Below, in pieces: positions 6,476 to 7,943 of a stretch of DNA of 7,943 nucleotides. Every line of letters begins with the position of its first letter. The stretch's first letter is position 1. This DNA is from an uncultured Alphaproteobacteria bacterium (GTDB lineage Bacteria > Pseudomonadota > Alphaproteobacteria > Thalassobaculales > Thalassobaculaceae), in contig CALIMD010000386.1 in the NCBI GenBank assembly GCA_938028645.1, positions 1 through 7,943 on the forward strand. Direction: 5' to 3'. The notes under the pieces are model-generated. The model saw only the letters and a program-made list of their open reading frames with translations. It was not told the origin of the DNA and did not search any database. The position numbers and the translations under genes are program-made.

Positions 6476-6503
6476 AATATACAGGAAATTGAACCTTAAG
6501 CAA
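6476..6503 (-). promoter_or_regulatory. candidate sigma-70-type promoter for the rpsF operon
   Basis: On the minus strand, TTGCTT (6498-6503) is followed after 16 bases by TATATT (6476-6481), which matches the -10 consensus at five of six positions. The -35 matches at three of six, with the important TTG intact. Transcription would begin near 6468-6470 and give a leader of about 120 nt holding the 19-bp palindrome and the two hairpins. This is the best promoter match for the minus block in the region. It is a prediction only. Confidence 0.5.
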
Positions 6504-6510
6504 GGAAGTG

Positions 6511-6538
6511 TTGAGAAAATTTCTAATAAACTTATTTT
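6511..6538 (+). promoter_or_regulatory. candidate upstream promoter for fabD
   Basis: TTGAGA (6511-6516) is followed after 16 bases by TATTTT (6533-6538); the hexamers match consensus at five and four of six positions. Transcription would start around 6545. It competes with the TTGACA-containing candidate just downstream, and sequence alone cannot choose between them. Confidence 0.3.
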
Positions 6539-6555
6539 TTGGAAATCTGGTGGTC

Positions 6556-6584
6556 TTGACAGATGCCAGATAGCTGAGTCTGCT
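6556..6584 (+). promoter_or_regulatory. candidate proximal promoter for fabD with a perfect -35
   Basis: A perfect TTGACA lies at 6556-6561, with a weak -10 (TCTGCT, 6579-6584) after 17 bases. Alphaproteobacterial promoters often keep a strong TTGAC -35 and a loose -10. A short dyad TAGC-N7-GCTA (6571-6585) overlaps the -10 region and might be an operator half-site pair. The evidence is modest. Confidence 0.35.
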
Positions 6585-6619
6585 AGTTTGAAAATAGGTG
6601 GCTAATTGAAGGAAAAAAT

Positions 6620-7591
6620 ATGGAATTTAAAAATACACATAGAGCTATGGTTTTTCCTGGACAGGGCTCCCAATATGTGGGCATGGGAAAAAAACTAGCT
6701 GAGCGGCATCCCGCGGCGAAGGAAGTCTTTCAGGAAGTAGATGACGCTCTTGGAGCGTCACTTTTTAAACTCATGTGTGAAGGTCCTGAAGAAGAATTAA
6801 TTCTAACTAAAAATGCACAACCAGCGCTTATGGCGAATAGTCTGGCCGTTATAAGAGTAATAGAGGCCGAAACGCGAAAAAAAATTAATGAGCTAGTCGA
6901 TTATGTTGCAGGACATTCACTTGGTGAATATTCAGCCCTCGCTGCTACAAACTCTATCTCTTTGAGCGACACTGCCAAATTACTGCGGTTAAGAGGGGAA
7001 TCAATGCAGGCAGCAGTTCCGGTTGGAAACGGCGCAATGGCGGCATTGTTAGGAGCAGATATGGATGTAGTGGTCAAGCTTGTTAATGAAGCAAGTAAAA
7101 TAGGAATATGTGAAATTGCTAATGATAACGCGCCTGGGCAGCTTGTGATCAGTGGTGAAGTAAAGGCAGTTGATGAAGCGATTGCTATGTCTTCAGATTT
7201 TGGAGTTAGGAAAGCAATCTCTTTACCTGTGAGTGCACCTTTCCATTGCTCCATGATGAAACCGGCTGCGGAAGTTATGGCTACTGCATTGGAAGCAACT
7301 GTTATAAATAGTCCTGATGTTCCATTGGTAGCAAATGTCTCCGCTTTGGTTGGGAGTGGAAATCCATCAGAAATTCGAAAATCACTTGTAGAACAGGTCA
7401 CTAGCCTAGTCCGGTGGCGTGAAACGGTGTTATGGTTATCGAAACAAAACGTATTATCTGTAGTAGAAATAGGTGCCGGGAAAATATTATCGGGTTTGAA
7501 TAAAAGAATAGATAAAAAATTAATATCATTATCTATAGCTGAGTGGGACGAAATAGACGAGTTTTTGATAAAAATAGAGTCGGGGGAGTAA
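6620..7591 (+). CDS. fabD: malonyl-CoA:ACP transacylase
   Basis: FabD transfers malonyl from CoA to acyl carrier protein, feeding type II fatty acid elongation in the cytoplasm. At 323 aa it is the usual size. The oxyanion glutamine motif VFPGQGSQYVGMG is at 11-23, the nucleophile is S100 in GHSLGEYSALAA, the malonyl-carboxylate arginine is R125 in LLRLRGESMQ, and the catalytic histidine is H209 in SAPFHCSMM. The ferredoxin-like subdomain shows GAMAALLGAD (138-147) and IANDNAPGQLVISG (166-179). All catalytic residues are present. ATG at 6620-6622 has an AAGGA ribosome site about seven bases upstream. It diverges from rpsF across a 270-bp gap and runs directly into fabG with 2 bp between, which is standard fab-cluster organisation. 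Confidence 0.97.
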   Translation: MEFKNTHRAMVFPGQGSQYVGMGKKLAERHPAAKEVFQEVDDALGASLFKLMCEGPEEELILTKNAQPALMANSLAVIRVIEAETRKKINELVDYVAGHSLGEYSALAATNSISLSDTAKLLRLRGESMQAAVPVGNGAMAALLGADMDVVVKLVNEASKIGICEIANDNAPGQLVISGEVKAVDEAIAMSSDFGVRKAISLPVSAPFHCSMMKPAAEVMATALEATVINSPDVPLVANVSALVGSGNPSEIRKSLVEQVTSLVRWRETVLWLSKQNVLSVVEIGAGKILSGLNKRIDKKLISLSIAEWDEIDEFLIKIESGE

Positions 7592-7593
7592 AT

Positions 7594-7943
7594 ATGTTCA
7601 ATCTTGATGGCAAAACAGCTTTGATTACAGGGGCTACTGGTGGAATAGGTTCGGCTATTGCACGGGCTCTTCATTCTCAAGGAGCAGAAGTGATCTTATC
7701 TGGGACTAGAAAAGGCTCTCTAGATGAATTAGCTCATGAATTATCTGATCGTGCGCATCCTATTGCGGCGGACTTAAGTGATAAGAGTTCCATTAACTCA
7801 TTAGTTACACAAATCGGTGATATCTCGACTGAAGGCGTTGATATCGTGATTAATAATGCCGGCGTTGTCCGTGATAACTTGCTGGTGAGGATGAAGGACG
7901 AGGAGTGGAACCAAGTTTTAGATATAAACTTGTTTGCTGGGTA
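7594..7943 (+). CDS. fabG: 3-oxoacyl-[ACP] reductase FabG, 3' end cut by window edge
   Basis: This short-chain dehydrogenase/reductase reduces 3-oxoacyl-ACP with NADPH in fatty acid elongation. The first 116 codons are present. The nucleotide-binding glycine motif GATGGIG is at about 13-19, the DLSDKSS segment falls where the adenine-ring aspartate is expected, and NNAG is at about 86-89. This is followed by VVRDNLLVRMKDEEW, nearly the FabG family signature 'TRDNLLxRMKDEEW', and then DINL. The Ser-Tyr-Lys catalytic residues lie beyond the right edge. ATG 7594-7596 has a GGGGGAG ribosome site inside the last codons of fabD, indicating coupled translation. Many SDR proteins look alike at the N-terminus, but the RDNLL..RMKDEEW string and fabD linkage make FabG secure. 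Confidence 0.95.
   Translation, partial: MFNLDGKTALITGATGGIGSAIARALHSQGAEVILSGTRKGSLDELAHELSDRAHPIAADLSDKSSINSLVTQIGDISTEGVDIVINNAGVVRDNLLVRMKDEEWNQVLDINLFAG

Noticed and set aside
6901..7680. A 259-codon open frame antisense to fabD and the start of fabG.
   Set aside because: It lies opposite well-supported catalytic genes, runs across their junction, has low-complexity Ser/Thr/Ala composition and no ribosome site of note.
1..7943. Mobile element, CRISPR, phage, toxin-antitoxin or defence system.
   Set aside because: All coding space is taken by housekeeping genes, no direct repeat arrays or terminal inverted repeats were seen, and no recombinase or nuclease motifs appear. An undescribed system is not supported in this window.

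Overview
The window looks like ordinary chromosomal DNA from an alphaproteobacterium with a moderately AT-rich genome. The evidence is the gene order rpsF-rpsR-DUF2232-rplI-dnaB-alr, divergent from fabD-fabG, together with the extended acidic C-termini on S6 and L9 and the insert in the C-terminal half of DnaB. The closest match is probably a Rhodospirillales-like, SAR116-like or other marine lineage, but the species cannot be fixed from sequence alone.

Layout. Positions 1-6349 are one long minus-strand block. In transcription order it holds rpsF (S6), rpsR (S18), a DUF2232-type membrane protein, rplI (L9), dnaB (replicative helicase), alr (alanine racemase), an MlaE-type permease and the start of its MlaF-type ATPase, which runs off the left edge. 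Spacing is tight: rpsF-rpsR 12 bp, dnaB/alr 1-nt overlap, alr-mlaE 23 bp, mlaE/mlaF 8-nt overlap. The larger gaps are rpsR-DUF2232 (45 bp), DUF2232-rplI (66 bp) and rplI-dnaB (169 bp). The rplI-dnaB gap is the likeliest place for an internal promoter. Positions 6350-6619 are a divergent intergenic region with promoter-like sequences facing both ways, a perfect 8-bp inverted repeat, and two hairpins in the presumed rpsF leader. Positions 6620-7943 carry fabD and the 5' part of fabG on the plus strand, separated by 2 bp.

Function. The minus block joins small-subunit and large-subunit ribosomal proteins with chromosome replication (DnaB), peptidoglycan precursor supply (D-alanine) and outer-membrane lipid transport (Mla). 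The plus block starts type II fatty acid synthesis. Taken together it is a growth-coupled housekeeping locus.

I found no mobile element, CRISPR array, tRNA or rRNA gene, phage gene or defence system. The items worth a second look are regulatory or unexplained: the rpsF leader hairpins, the 19-bp palindrome near the rpsF promoter, near-consensus DnaA boxes upstream of dnaB, the membrane protein of unknown function within the ribosomal cluster, two TTG starts, and an A10 tract inside alr.
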